Assembly (NCBI RefSeq): GCF_008086615.1
Contig: NZ_RXYB01000001.1
Location: 266,646-330,645, forward strand
DNA: 64,000 nucleotides
DNA from: Acetobacterium tundrae
Lineage (GTDB): Bacteria; Bacillota; Clostridia; Eubacteriales; Eubacteriaceae
Direction: 5' to 3'
Below are positions 1-8,770 of the stretch, piece by piece (position 1 is the first letter of the stretch; each line of letters starts with the position of its first letter). The translations under genes and the position numbers were made by a program. The notes under the pieces were generated by a model. That model was not told the origin of the DNA. It searched no databases and saw only the letters and a program-made list of their open reading frames with translations.

Positions 1-1
1 A

Positions 2-304
2 CAATCGCCAAGTGATGGAACCCAGGCAGTTTCCGGTTCAGAAGTGGCACTTGTTGAGAGCAGTGGAAAAATATCGACTCAGAAAATAAGTATTAGCTTA
101 AGTGATTATATCAAAACAAAACCGACAAAATCAGTCAAAGTCAAGGTTGTCTTGTATGCTGATGATAAAAGTGAAAAAACGATATATGAGGGAACAAATA
201 TGTCAGATGACACCTTCTCTGTGAATGCAGAGGGAGTTGGTCGAGAAATTTATGAAGTGTTTATTGATGGGGCCAGCGTTGGGACCAGTTATATTGATTT
301 TTAA
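2..304 (+). CDS. C-terminal end of a PASTA-domain Ser/Thr protein kinase (PrkC/Stk1 type), 5' truncated
   Basis: The frame is open from base 2, so the gene begins outside the window. The first visible residues (SPSDGTQAVSGSEVALVES) have the form of the end of a PASTA repeat, the peptidoglycan-binding module outside the membrane in PrkC/Stk1 kinases. About 80 residues of beta-type, lysine-rich sequence follow up to the stop. It lies 19 bases upstream of rsgA, and phosphatase-PrkC-RsgA is a conserved order in Firmicutes. The catalytic domain is not in the window, so the kinase assignment rests on the PASTA end and the neighbour. Confidence 0.75.
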   Translation, partial: QSPSDGTQAVSGSEVALVESSGKISTQKISISLSDYIKTKPTKSVKVKVVLYADDKSEKTIYEGTNMSDDTFSVNAEGVGREIYEVFIDGASVGTSYIDF

Positions 305-323
305 AAACAAGGAGGTTTGATAC

Positions 324-1214
324 TTGATATCAGACAAAAGCGTGATTGGAAAAATAATAAAGGGAATCGGCGGATTTTATTATGTAAAAACTCAGATATC
401 TGATGAAGTTTTGGAATGTAAAGCAAGAGGCGTATTAAGACATCAAAAAATCATTCCAACTGTTGGTGATGAAGTGATGATTCAATCGGATAACCCGGGA
501 GAATGGATGATTGAATCCATTCTCCCAAGAAAAAATATATTTTTAAGACCTCCTGTGGCCAATGTTGACATTGGCCTCATTGTTTTTTCGATGAAAAATC
601 CAAAACCCAATTTACTGCTTTTAGATATGCTGTTAATCAGCTCGGAAATTCAGAATGTAAAACCGGTTATCTGTTTTACTAAACGAGATTTAATAAGTGC
701 TGGTGAGGAAGGCGCATTAAGAGAAATATACGAAAAAACCCCATATAAGCTATTCTTTTTCAGTAACGATGATTTAGCGGCAATGGATGAAATCATCCGG
801 GAAATAGGTGGTAAAACAGCTTTTATGGCAGGACCATCAGGCGTCGGGAAGTCAACAATGGCAAATTACCTGTGTGCGGACCAGACCATGGAAACAGGAA
901 CCCTCAGTATAAAAGTAAAAAGGGGGAAGCATACAACCCGTCATGTCGAACTGCTGGAGACAAAAAATGGCGGTTATTTACTTGATACGCCGGGATTTAC
1001 ATCGTACAAATTATCAGAGATGATCAAACCGGAAGAACTAAGAGATTATTTTCCCGAATTTCCAAGAGGAGAATGTCGATTTAAAAGTTGTCTTCATAAT
1101 GAAGAACCAGGGTGTATTGTAAAAAAGGCAGTGGAAAATGGCAGTATCAGTTCAGTTCGATACGAACATTATGTGAGTTTGCTGGAGGAAATAAAGAAGG
1201 ACCAATTCAGATGA
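324..1214 (+). CDS. rsgA: Ribosome small-subunit-dependent GTPase A (RsgA/YloQ)
   Basis: Circularly permuted GTPase that acts in late 30S subunit maturation. An N-terminal OB-fold region comes first, then the G motifs in permuted order: TKRD (G4), GPSGVGKST (G1, P-loop) and DTPG (G3). A C-terminal zinc-binding stretch with Cys and His follows (ECRFKSCLHNEEPGC). The length of 296 residues is normal. The start is TTG, with AGGAGG-type Shine-Dalgarno 6-8 bases upstream and no better ATG nearby. The stop overlaps the thiN start as ATGA, so the two are translationally coupled. Confidence 0.96.
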   Translation: MISDKSVIGKIIKGIGGFYYVKTQISDEVLECKARGVLRHQKIIPTVGDEVMIQSDNPGEWMIESILPRKNIFLRPPVANVDIGLIVFSMKNPKPNLLLLDMLLISSEIQNVKPVICFTKRDLISAGEEGALREIYEKTPYKLFFFSNDDLAAMDEIIREIGGKTAFMAGPSGVGKSTMANYLCADQTMETGTLSIKVKRGKHTTRHVELLETKNGGYLLDTPGFTSYKLSEMIKPEELRDYFPEFPRGECRFKSCLHNEEPGCIVKKAVENGSISSVRYEHYVSLLEEIKKDQFR

Positions 1215-1846
1215 ATGTGATTATTTTTACAAATGGAGACTATACCAGTCTGGAATTTTACGAAGCGTATATAAAAAGAATCAATCAGCCGTACATTATT
1301 TGTGCCGATGGTGGAGCGAATTTTGCAAAAAAACTCAATATCATGCCGGATATTATTTTAGGTGATATGGATTCCATCAGTCGGGAAACAACAGCATTTT
1401 ATCGAAATGTTAAATACAAACGTTATCCGGTTAGAAAAGACGAAACAGACACCGAACTTGCCATTAATCACGCCATCAAAATGGGCGCCTCAGAAGTGAC
1501 CATTTTAGGTGCACTGGGATCTCGGCTGGATCATAGTTTAGGGAATATATTTTTATTGACGTGCTTTCTGGATGTCGGAATAAAAGGAAAGATCGTCAAC
1601 GAGAAAAACATTATATTTTTAATCAAAGAAAATGAAACTTTTGAATTTCCCATCGGAACAGTGGTTTCTTTATTGCCCATTGGGGGAGATGTTGAGGAAA
1701 TAAATATTAGTGGTTTTGAATACCCGATCGTTAATGGACGAATGACGATGAATAAGCCTTATGGAATCAGTAATGTTGTCATTCATCAGGAACAAAAAAT
1801 CGCCTTTGAAAAGGGGCTGCTGCTGGTTATTATATCTGAAGATTGA
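1211..1846 (+). CDS. thiN: Thiamine pyrophosphokinase
   Basis: Transfers pyrophosphate from ATP to thiamine, making thiamine diphosphate, the cofactor of enzymes such as the acetolactate synthase encoded downstream. Family motifs are visible: ADGGANFA, GDMDSIS, KDETDTELA and GALGSRLDH. The frame is open further upstream (to 1112), but that part lies inside rsgA. The ATG at 1211 gives 211 residues, the usual family length, and overlaps the rsgA stop by 4 bases. It follows rsgA as in many Firmicutes, although rpe, often found between them, is absent. Confidence 0.92.
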   Translation: MNVIIFTNGDYTSLEFYEAYIKRINQPYIICADGGANFAKKLNIMPDIILGDMDSISRETTAFYRNVKYKRYPVRKDETDTELAINHAIKMGASEVTILGALGSRLDHSLGNIFLLTCFLDVGIKGKIVNEKNIIFLIKENETFEFPIGTVVSLLPIGGDVEEINISGFEYPIVNGRMTMNKPYGISNVVIHQEQKIAFEKGLLLVIISED

Positions 1847-1867
1847 AGCGTTTATTAGATAAAGAAA

Positions 1868-1892
1868 AAAGAGCCTCATAAAAAGACTCTTT
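1868..1892 (-). terminator. Terminator between convergent thiN and rpmB
   Basis: AAAGAG at 1868-1873 pairs with CTCTTT at 1887-1892 (7 pairs with one wobble). Read on the minus strand the stem runs into a T-run, so it best fits termination of rpmB transcripts. It may also slow transcription from thiN. Confidence 0.6.
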
Positions 1893-1918
1893 CACTATCT
1901 TACCGAAAATGAAGGAGC

Positions 1919-2107
1919 CTAAGCTCGTTCAACTTTTCCGGATCTTAAACAACGTGTACAAACACTGACTCGAAGTGGCGTACCTTCAACTACAACTTTT
2001 ACTCTCTGCAGATTGGGTTTCCAAACTCGTTTACTGTGCTTATTTGAATGACTGACCTGATTGCCAGAAACAACGGTTTTTTTACATACAAAACATTCTT
2101 TAGCCAT
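1919..2107 (-). CDS. rpmB: 50S ribosomal protein L28
   Basis: Large-subunit ribosomal protein of 62 residues. It starts MAKECFVCKK and carries two CxxC pairs (CFVC near residue 5 and CTRC near residue 51), the zinc-binding form of L28. The middle is basic with the family pattern around SHSNKHSKRVWKPNLQ. A GGGAGG Shine-Dalgarno lies just upstream on the minus strand. It is transcribed alone, away from asp23, from its own promoter. Confidence 0.98.
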   Translation of the reverse strand: MAKECFVCKKTVVSGNQVSHSNKHSKRVWKPNLQRVKVVVEGTPLRVSVCTRCLRSGKVERA

Positions 2108-2149
2108 GACATAACCTCCCTTACGCTTACCTTTTATAAAACAAAATGT

Positions 2150-2179
2150 ATTATATCATGAAAAATAAAAATAAAGCAA
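2150..2179 (-). promoter_or_regulatory. Sigma-A promoter for rpmB
   Basis: On the minus strand TTGCTT (2179-2174) is followed after 18 bases by a perfect TATAAT (2155-2150), about 45 bases upstream of the rpmB start. It is back to back with the asp23 promoter. Confidence 0.65.
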
Positions 2180-2187
2180 TAGAATTT

Positions 2188-2216
2188 TTGACTTCATGAA
2201 GATAATTATGTAAAAT
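2188..2216 (+). promoter_or_regulatory. Sigma-A promoter for asp23-fakA
   Basis: TTGACT (2188-2193), a 17-base spacer and TAAAAT (2211-2216), about 30 bases upstream of the asp23 ATG at 2247. Good match and spacing. Confidence 0.75.
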
Positions 2217-2246
2217 AGAGAAAGAAAAAACAAAGGAGTAAATTCG

Positions 2247-2591
2247 ATGAAAATAATTAATGATCTAGGATACATTGATATTACGCGAAAGGCCATTGCA
2301 GATATTGCCGGAAATGCGGCGATGGAGTGTTATGGTTTAGTTGGAATGGCCCACAAACGGGGCAAGGATGGTTTGATCGAAATTCTCTCAGGGGATCAGG
2401 CAAACAAAGGGGTAGGCGTTAAGATTGAAGAGGATCATCTAATTATCGATCTTTATGTGATTATTGAATATGCCATAAAAATATCGGTGGTTGCAGAAAA
2501 TATTATTTCTAATGTGAAATATCAGGTTGAAAAACAAACATCATTGAAGGTAAGACGAATCAGTGTAAATGTCGTAAGCGTGCGCGTATAA
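2247..2591 (+). CDS. Asp23/Gls24 family envelope stress protein (YloU-like)
   Basis: A 114-residue Asp23/Gls24 protein. These small proteins gather near the membrane and are linked to cell-envelope stress; the molecular role is not settled. The pattern is typical: short N-terminal strand, I(A)xxAAxEcyGLVGMA near residue 25, and a C-terminal VNVVSVRV strand. AAGGAG lies upstream. It sits directly before the DAK2 kinase gene, the usual yloU-yloV order, and shares its promoter. Confidence 0.92.
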   Translation: MKIINDLGYIDITRKAIADIAGNAAMECYGLVGMAHKRGKDGLIEILSGDQANKGVGVKIEEDHLIIDLYVIIEYAIKISVVAENIISNVKYQVEKQTSLKVRRISVNVVSVRV

Positions 2592-2603
2592 ATGGAGGAC
2601 AGA

Positions 2604-4217
2604 ATGAAAACTCAGACAATTGACGGAGAGATGCTAGTAAAAATGTTCCGGTATGGTGCAAAGAATTTAGAAATCAACAAGAGAATTGTGGACGAGCTCA
2701 ATGTCTTTCCAGTTCCAGATGGAGATACCGGGACTAATATGTCATTAACCTTTAACCATTCAGTATCAGAATTTGATAAAATAGAAATTTTAAATGTCTA
2801 TAGCGTAGCTAAAACGGCATCATCAGGTGCTCTTATTGGCGCTCGTGGAAATTCAGGCGTTATTTTATCGCAGCTGCTTCGCGGCTTTGCAGAAGGCTGT
2901 AAAGGTCAGGACTACCTGGATGTGGGATTATTGGGAAACGCCATTAAATTGGCAGCAGACGTGGCATATAAGGCCGTTATGAAACCAACGGAAGGCACGA
3001 TTCTTACCGTTGCCCGGGAAATGGGCGAGTTTGCGATGGCGAAAATAAATGACTATGATGGGCTGGAAACATATTTGTTGGATGTGATCAACCATGGAAA
3101 AGCAACCTTGCAAAAAACTCCGGAAATGCTGCCGGTGTTAAAAGAAGCAGGCGTAGTCGATGCTGGTGGACAAGGTCTTATTTGTATCGTGGAAGGTGCT
3201 CTGAAAGCATTAATAAATGAAGAACTCGGAGTTGAGATTGAAATCAATTCAGGCAGTCTTGATAAATTTGTGGATGATTCTTACATGAAAGCTGAAGACA
3301 TAACCTTTGGTTATTGTACCGAGTTCATTATCAAAAATGCTTTAGAAGTGAATGATGATGAGTTAAGAGAATACTTTAATACCCTGGGCGATTGTGTATT
3401 AGTTATTAAGGATGATGAGATTGTCAAAGTCCATTTACATACGGATCATCCCGGTCTTGCTCTGGAACGGGCTGGAAGCCTGGGCAGTTTAACCCGATTA
3501 AAAATAGATAATATGCGGGAGCAATTTGAAGATAAAGGAACAAAAACAGAAACGATCCCAAAACCATACGGCTTCATTGCCGTTTCGCCTGGTGATGGAT
3601 TAACAAAACTTTTTAAAGATCTGGGAGTCACGCAGGTTATTTCCGGCGGACAGACAATGAATCCGAGTACCCAGGATTTTTTAAATGAAGTGGATCAATT
3701 AAATGCGGATACTATTTTTATTTTTCCAAACAACAGCAATATTATTATGGCGGCCAAACAAGCGAGTGAAATATCAGATAAGCAAGTTATTGTAATTCCG
3801 TCAAAATCGATTCCGCAATGTATTGCCTCGATGTTGGCATTTTCTCCAGAAGCTCAGGCAGCAGAGAATCATGAGGCGATGACAGCAGCGATTGAAAATG
3901 TGGCAACCGGAGAAGTAACCTATGCTGTTAGAGATACGAAAATCAATGGATTGAAAATTAAAAAGTCAGATGTAATTGGAATAACCAGTGGTGAGATTAA
4001 ATTTACAGGAAAAAGTATCCAAAAAGTGACAAGAGATTTATTAACTTCGATGGTCAACGAGGACAGTGAACTTATTTCTATTTATTACGGGAAGGATACC
4101 CCCAAAGAAGAAGCAAATGCTTTAGCCGATGAACTTACCGAAGTTTTTGAAGATTGTGACGTTGAAATTCATTACGGAGGACAACCGCTGTATTATTATA
4201 TTGTATCAGTAGAGTAG
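2604..4217 (+). CDS. fakA: DAK2-domain fatty acid kinase FakA (YloV)
   Basis: Kinase domain of the two-part fatty-acid kinase, which phosphorylates fatty acids carried by a DegV/FakB protein and so feeds exogenous fatty acids into phospholipids. The N-terminal DAK2 (DhaL-like) domain shows VPDGDTGTNMSLT and GARGNSGVILSQ, and the C-terminal half is the YloV-type domain. An upstream in-frame ATG at 2592 exists, but GGAGG (2594-2598) lies between it and the ATG at 2604 with 5-base spacing. The second start, giving 537 residues, is therefore preferred. A possible FakB partner, a DegV protein, is encoded at 50731. Confidence 0.88.
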   Translation: MKTQTIDGEMLVKMFRYGAKNLEINKRIVDELNVFPVPDGDTGTNMSLTFNHSVSEFDKIEILNVYSVAKTASSGALIGARGNSGVILSQLLRGFAEGCKGQDYLDVGLLGNAIKLAADVAYKAVMKPTEGTILTVAREMGEFAMAKINDYDGLETYLLDVINHGKATLQKTPEMLPVLKEAGVVDAGGQGLICIVEGALKALINEELGVEIEINSGSLDKFVDDSYMKAEDITFGYCTEFIIKNALEVNDDELREYFNTLGDCVLVIKDDEIVKVHLHTDHPGLALERAGSLGSLTRLKIDNMREQFEDKGTKTETIPKPYGFIAVSPGDGLTKLFKDLGVTQVISGGQTMNPSTQDFLNEVDQLNADTIFIFPNNSNIIMAAKQASEISDKQVIVIPSKSIPQCIASMLAFSPEAQAAENHEAMTAAIENVATGEVTYAVRDTKINGLKIKKSDVIGITSGEIKFTGKSIQKVTRDLLTSMVNEDSELISIYYGKDTPKEEANALADELTEVFEDCDVEIHYGGQPLYYYIVSVE

Positions 4218-4252
4218 TATTGATCGTTACACATTGAAATGGGGATGCTGTC

Positions 4253-6292
4253 ATGAAGTGGGAAGATTCACTCATTAACATAAAAGGTGTTGGACCAAAA
4301 CGAAAAGAAGCCTTGGAAAAACATGGCATAAAAACGATTGGAGATCTTTTGAGTTTTTATCCCAGAAAATATATCGATCGTAATGTTTTAGGATCGACAG
4401 ACAACATTTCTGAAGAGTCTGAGGTCTCCATTAGGGCTCAAGTTTTAAATAAAGGTCGAGTTCAGCGCATTCGTGGAAACCTTTCAATTTTTACATTATC
4501 GCTATTGTGGGAAGATAAAAAAATTGCGGCGGTATTCTTTAATCAGCCGTATTTAAAAAATACCTTACATGAATATCAGGAATACTTCTTTTATGGGAAA
4601 ATCAAAACTGCGGGTGCCATGATGAAAATAATGAACCCGCAGTTTGTAGCAGTGGAAAATCCGGGAAGTTTCTTTGAGTTAACACCGGTTTATTCGCATA
4701 TTTCAGGAATTCCCAACAATACGATTCATAAAATCTTAACTCAGATTTTTAGTGATGACTTGGAAATTGCGGATCATCTTCCCGAATCGATTCGAAGATC
4801 AGAAAAGCTGTTGGATTTGAAAGCTGCTTTGAAAGCCATTCATTTTCCCAAAAGGGCAGATGAAGTATTACGAGGAATCGAGCGGTTGAAATTTAATGAG
4901 GCGCTTAAAATAAATATCGGAATCATATCAAATTCCTGGGGGAAAAAGGTTTCAGATATCAGCATCACCTCATTTGAGGGAATCAATATTTTGATGAATA
5001 ATCTGCCTTATGAACTAACAAAGAGTCAACGAGCTGTGATTGACGACATGATGGCAGACATAAAAAGTGGACAGGTAATGAATCGCTTGGTTCAGGGCGA
5101 CGTTGGCTCAGGAAAAACCGTTATTGCAATCATTGCTGCCTGTTTAATGGCACAAAATGGCTACCAAACGGCTTATATGGCGCCAACCGAAATTTTAGCC
5201 CAACAGCATGGAAGAAACTTTAAAGAATTGTTGGTTAACATGGGTATCAGTGTTGAAGTCGTTACTGGGAGTATCAAGGCAAAAGAAAAAAAAGAGATTC
5301 TTGATCGGGTTGCTAAAGGAGCAGTCTCCATCATTATAGGGACTCACGCACTTATTCAAGAATCGCTAGAGTATTATAACCTGGGTATGGTGATTACCGA
5401 TGAACAACATCGCTTTGGTGTCAAACAAAGAAGTCAGCTTGCATTAAAAGGAAATCAACCCCATACCATGGTGATGAGCGCAACCCCTATTCCAAGAACA
5501 TTGTCTCTGATTTTATATGGCGATTTGAGTGTTTCCTATATCGATGAATTGCCAAAGGGCAGAAAACCTATAAAAACATATTGTTATGATGAAGCTTCAC
5601 TCCATAAAATAGTTGCATTTTTAGAAGATGAAATAGTTAAAGGCCGACAAAGTTTTGTTATTTGTCCGTTTATAGAGGCTTCCGAAGAAATGGAGGAAGT
5701 ACGGGATACCGAGACGGTATACAATGAGTTGCAGAAGAAAATGAATCCGAAATACCAGATTGGCTGTCTGCATGGACGTTTGAAAAATGACGATAAGGAA
5801 TCAATCATCAAGGCCTTTAATCAGGGAGAAATTGATTGTTTGGTGGCTACCAGTATCATTGAAGTCGGTATCGATGTCCCTAATGTAAGTGCCATGGTGA
5901 TACTCAGCGCCGATCGTTTTGGTCTTTCGCAACTCCACCAGCTTCGCGGTCGGGTTGGCCGTGGTAAACATCAATCCTATTGTTTCCTTGTTACAAATTC
6001 AAAAAGCAAAGAGACCTTATCTCGGATGAAGGTTATTGTAAACAACAGCAGTGGGAAAAAAATTGCGGATGAAGATTTTCGTTTAAGGGGACCAGGGGAT
6101 TATTTTGGATTTAAACAACATGGGCTTCCGAAATTCGGGTTGCTTAACCCGATGGAAGAGCTTGCTTTAATAGAAAAAACGAAAATAATCGCCGATATGA
6201 TTTTTCAATCAAATGAAAAAGAGATGATGAACTTTCGCAATGAAGTGTTGCAATCCTTTTATCAGGATATTGAAGAGGTTTCGTTCACTTAG
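4253..6292 (+). CDS. recG: ATP-dependent DNA helicase RecG
   Basis: Branch-migration helicase that regresses stalled replication forks and processes recombination intermediates. An N-terminal wedge/OB domain (about residues 1-240, starting IKGVGPKRKEALEKHGI) is followed by the motor: GDVGSGKT Walker A at residue 282, DEQH box near 382, SATPIPRT, and the C-terminal motif QLRGRVGRG. The length of 679 residues is normal. It is 8 bases upstream of rsmD and probably cotranscribed. Confidence 0.97.
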   Translation: MKWEDSLINIKGVGPKRKEALEKHGIKTIGDLLSFYPRKYIDRNVLGSTDNISEESEVSIRAQVLNKGRVQRIRGNLSIFTLSLLWEDKKIAAVFFNQPYLKNTLHEYQEYFFYGKIKTAGAMMKIMNPQFVAVENPGSFFELTPVYSHISGIPNNTIHKILTQIFSDDLEIADHLPESIRRSEKLLDLKAALKAIHFPKRADEVLRGIERLKFNEALKINIGIISNSWGKKVSDISITSFEGINILMNNLPYELTKSQRAVIDDMMADIKSGQVMNRLVQGDVGSGKTVIAIIAACLMAQNGYQTAYMAPTEILAQQHGRNFKELLVNMGISVEVVTGSIKAKEKKEILDRVAKGAVSIIIGTHALIQESLEYYNLGMVITDEQHRFGVKQRSQLALKGNQPHTMVMSATPIPRTLSLILYGDLSVSYIDELPKGRKPIKTYCYDEASLHKIVAFLEDEIVKGRQSFVICPFIEASEEMEEVRDTETVYNELQKKMNPKYQIGCLHGRLKNDDKESIIKAFNQGEIDCLVATSIIEVGIDVPNVSAMVILSADRFGLSQLHQLRGRVGRGKHQSYCFLVTNSKSKETLSRMKVIVNNSSGKKIADEDFRLRGPGDYFGFKQHGLPKFGLLNPMEELALIEKTKIIADMIFQSNEKEMMNFRNEVLQSFYQDIEEVSFT

Positions 6293-6300
6293 GAGGGGAA

Positions 6301-6867
6301 ATGCGGATAATAGCAGGAGAAAAGCGCGGGAAAAAACTAATGAGTTTTCCAGGAGATAAGATACGACCAACAACGGATAAAGTAAAAGGCGCAATTTTCA
6401 ACAGTCTTCAGAATGAAGTAAGAGAAGCAAAAGTTTTTGTGGATCTTTTTGCAGGAACAGGAGCGATGGGAATTGAAGCCTTAAGCCGCGGAGTAGAAAC
6501 AGCGTATTTTTTTGATCTGTCACAGGATAGTGTCCAGATTATAAAAAAGAACCTGGCTTTAACGGGCTATGAATCCAGGGCAAAAGTATTTAATTTGTCT
6601 GCGGAAAAAGGATTGGAATGGTTATATAAAAATAAAGTGAATTGTGATATTATTTTTATGGATCCTCCTTATGCCCAGGGCGAGGAAACAATAAGCTTCA
6701 TAGAAATGATTTCTGAAAAAGAAATTCTTTCAGGAAATGGAAAGTTAGTGATAGAATCGAAAATATCTGTTATAATGCCAATAGAAAAAAAGAATTTAAC
6801 GTGTTACAAATCAAAAAAATATGGTATCACGACAGTTAGTTATTATGCTGGGGAGAATTATGAGTGA
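6301..6867 (+). CDS. rsmD: 16S rRNA (guanine966-N2)-methyltransferase RsmD
   Basis: SAM-dependent methylase of 30S rRNA. It has the N-terminal MRIIAGEKRGKKL and RPTTDKVKGAIFN, the SAM loop DLFAGTGAMGIEALSRG, and the catalytic DPPY motif (MDPPYAQG). The length of 188 residues is usual. AGGAGGGGAA lies directly before the ATG. The 3' end overlaps coaD by 8 bases, the common rsmD-coaD pairing. Confidence 0.96.
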   Translation: MRIIAGEKRGKKLMSFPGDKIRPTTDKVKGAIFNSLQNEVREAKVFVDLFAGTGAMGIEALSRGVETAYFFDLSQDSVQIIKKNLALTGYESRAKVFNLSAEKGLEWLYKNKVNCDIIFMDPPYAQGEETISFIEMISEKEILSGNGKLVIESKISVIMPIEKKNLTCYKSKKYGITTVSYYAGENYE

Positions 6868-7357
6868 GAAAATTGCAGTTTATCCAGGGAGCTTTGATCC
6901 CATAACAAAAGGTCATCTTGACATGATTGAAAGAGCAACTAAAATATTTGATAAGGTGATTGTTTGTGTTATGGTTAACAGTAGCAAAGATTATCTTTTC
7001 ACCTGTGAGGAACGGGTACAGTTAATTCAAGATTGTATCGGAGGATTGGGCAATGTTGAAGTCGATTCTTATGACGGTCTCCTCATCGATTATGTAAGAT
7101 CAAGAAACACCAATATTATTGTCAAGGGGCTTCGTGCTTTTTTAGATTTTGAATATGAGTTTCAAATGGCATTAACAAATAAGCATCTTGATAATGATAT
7201 TGAAACATTATTTATGATATCAAGCAATAAGCATTCTTATTTAAGCTCGACATTAGTAAAAGAGCTTGTTAAATTTCAGGGGGACGTATCTGATTTCCTC
7301 CCCAAAAAAGTTGAAATTGCGTTGCAAAAGAAGTATGAGGAAGGATATATAAAATGA
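6860..7357 (+). CDS. coaD: Phosphopantetheine adenylyltransferase
   Basis: Penultimate step of coenzyme A synthesis: ATP plus phosphopantetheine gives dephospho-CoA. Nucleotidyltransferase motifs are PGSFDPITKGH near residue 8 and the C-terminal SSNKHSYLSSTLVKEL. The frame extends upstream to 6821, but the ATG at 6860, with GGGGAG just upstream, gives the standard 165 residues beginning MSEKIAVYPG. The last CoA step, coaE, is at 17391. Confidence 0.97.
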   Translation: MSEKIAVYPGSFDPITKGHLDMIERATKIFDKVIVCVMVNSSKDYLFTCEERVQLIQDCIGGLGNVEVDSYDGLLIDYVRSRNTNIIVKGLRAFLDFEYEFQMALTNKHLDNDIETLFMISSNKHSYLSSTLVKELVKFQGDVSDFLPKKVEIALQKKYEEGYIK

Positions 7358-7800
7358 GGGTAATTGACTTGTTAGCAGAATTAGAAGAAGTTGTGGAAAA
7401 GGGAAACACACTGCCCTTCTCAAGCAAAGCTTTGATAGATCCTGAAGAACTTATAGAAATTATCGATGAAATTCGGGATTCAATGCCGGAGGAATTATCA
7501 GAAGCAAAAAAAATTGTTGCCGAAAGAAAAAAGATACTTTTTACCGCTCAAAGCGAAGCTGATCATATAAAAGCAGAAGCAGATAAGCGACTTAAGGAAT
7601 TGATTGACACAAATGAGATAACGAAAACAGCAACAACACAGGCAAATGAAATATTGAGAAATGCCAATGCCAGTGCGAAAGCATTAAAATCCGGGACGCA
7701 AAATTATACCGATAAACTGTTGTATAGTTTTCAGCTGCAACTCAAGGAAATGAACGAAAAAATCGAACAAAATCGTAGAGAATTAAAAAACATGAAATAA
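7354..7800 (+). CDS. Coiled-coil protein of unknown function downstream of coaD
   Basis: A charged 148-residue protein whose start overlaps the coaD stop as ATGA. The N-terminal 45 residues hold a short acidic segment (DPEELIEIIDEIRDSMPEEL). The remainder is Ala/Glu/Lys-rich and reads as one long helix, probably a coiled coil resembling ATP-synthase b or H subunits. No catalytic motif is visible. Similar proteins sit beside coaD in other clostridia, where they are often labelled ATPase on similarity alone; I see no nucleotide-binding loop. Confidence 0.75.
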   Translation: MRVIDLLAELEEVVEKGNTLPFSSKALIDPEELIEIIDEIRDSMPEELSEAKKIVAERKKILFTAQSEADHIKAEADKRLKELIDTNEITKTATTQANEILRNANASAKALKSGTQNYTDKLLYSFQLQLKEMNEKIEQNRRELKNMK

Positions 7801-7930
7801 TGTGTAAAGGTGGGGGTGTGTGATGAGCATGCCCTCTTTTTACTATCACCCAGCGATTATAAGTGAAACCAGGTGAGGTTCGTGTTATGTGGTTCCGCTG
7901 ATTTATTAAAAATAAAAGAGGTTAAGTAAA

Positions 7931-8770
7931 ATGATAGAAGTTGGTAAAGTACAAACACTGAAAATAGAACGGATTACAGCCATTGGAGCCTATTTATCTG
8001 ATGGAAATGATGAAATGAATGCGATCTTGCTACCGGAAAAAGAAGTCCCCAAGACGGCTCGGGTAAATGACGAGATGGAGGTTTTTGTATATCGGGATTC
8101 CCAGGATCGTTTCATTTCAACAACGCGTCGGCCTAAAATTCAATTAGGCGAATTTGCTGCACTGAAAGTGGTGGATATCACAAAAGTTGGAGCGTTTTTA
8201 GATTGGGGCCTGGAGAAGGACCTTTTATTACCTTATAATGAACAAACCCTTAAGGTTCAAAAGGGCCGAGATTATCTTGTGAATCTTTACACTGATAAAA
8301 GTGATCGCCTATGTGCCACGATGAAGATATATCCGTTATTAAAGGTTGGTTCCACGCATAAAGTCGGAGAATGGGTAGAAGGTTATGTTTATCAAATTAA
8401 TCCGGAAATTGGAGCATTTGTGGCTATTGAAAATCTGTATCATGGATTGATACTCATGAAAGATGCAGATTCCGATATTCATTGCGGTGAAAAAGTTCAT
8501 GCCAGAATATCGGAAATTCGAAATGACGGAAAACTTATTTTAAGTCCAAATAAAAAAGCGTATAAAGAAATACCAAATGATGCCATTACGATTTTAACAA
8601 AATTGAATGAAAGTCAAGGATTTTTGCCTTTCAATGATAAATCGGATGCGAATATCATAAAAAAGGAATTGAATATGAGTAAGAGCTCGTTTAAACGAGC
8701 TGTTGGTAAGTTACTGAAAGAGAAAAAAATTCGCATTACAGAACGGGGTATAGAAAAAAATGGAAGATAA
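7931..8770 (+). CDS. cvfB: S1-domain RNA-binding protein, CvfB/YitL family
   Basis: A 279-residue protein of three S1/OB-type modules and a C-terminal winged-helix. The repeated pattern V-x(n)-GAFLDWGLEKDLLLP, typical of CvfB, is at about residues 85-105. The C-terminal wHTH is around MSKSSFKRAVGKLLKEKKI. Family members influence virulence or regulatory RNA in Staphylococcus, but the molecular role here cannot be read. The 3' end overlaps the DUF362 gene by 11 bases. Confidence 0.88.
   Translation: MIEVGKVQTLKIERITAIGAYLSDGNDEMNAILLPEKEVPKTARVNDEMEVFVYRDSQDRFISTTRRPKIQLGEFAALKVVDITKVGAFLDWGLEKDLLLPYNEQTLKVQKGRDYLVNLYTDKSDRLCATMKIYPLLKVGSTHKVGEWVEGYVYQINPEIGAFVAIENLYHGLILMKDADSDIHCGEKVHARISEIRNDGKLILSPNKKAYKEIPNDAITILTKLNESQGFLPFNDKSDANIIKKELNMSKSSFKRAVGKLLKEKKIRITERGIEKNGR

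Noticed and set aside
7801..7930. Possible structured RNA between the coiled-coil gene and cvfB
   Set aside because: ACCA...TGGT pairing is short and no riboswitch signature could be matched.
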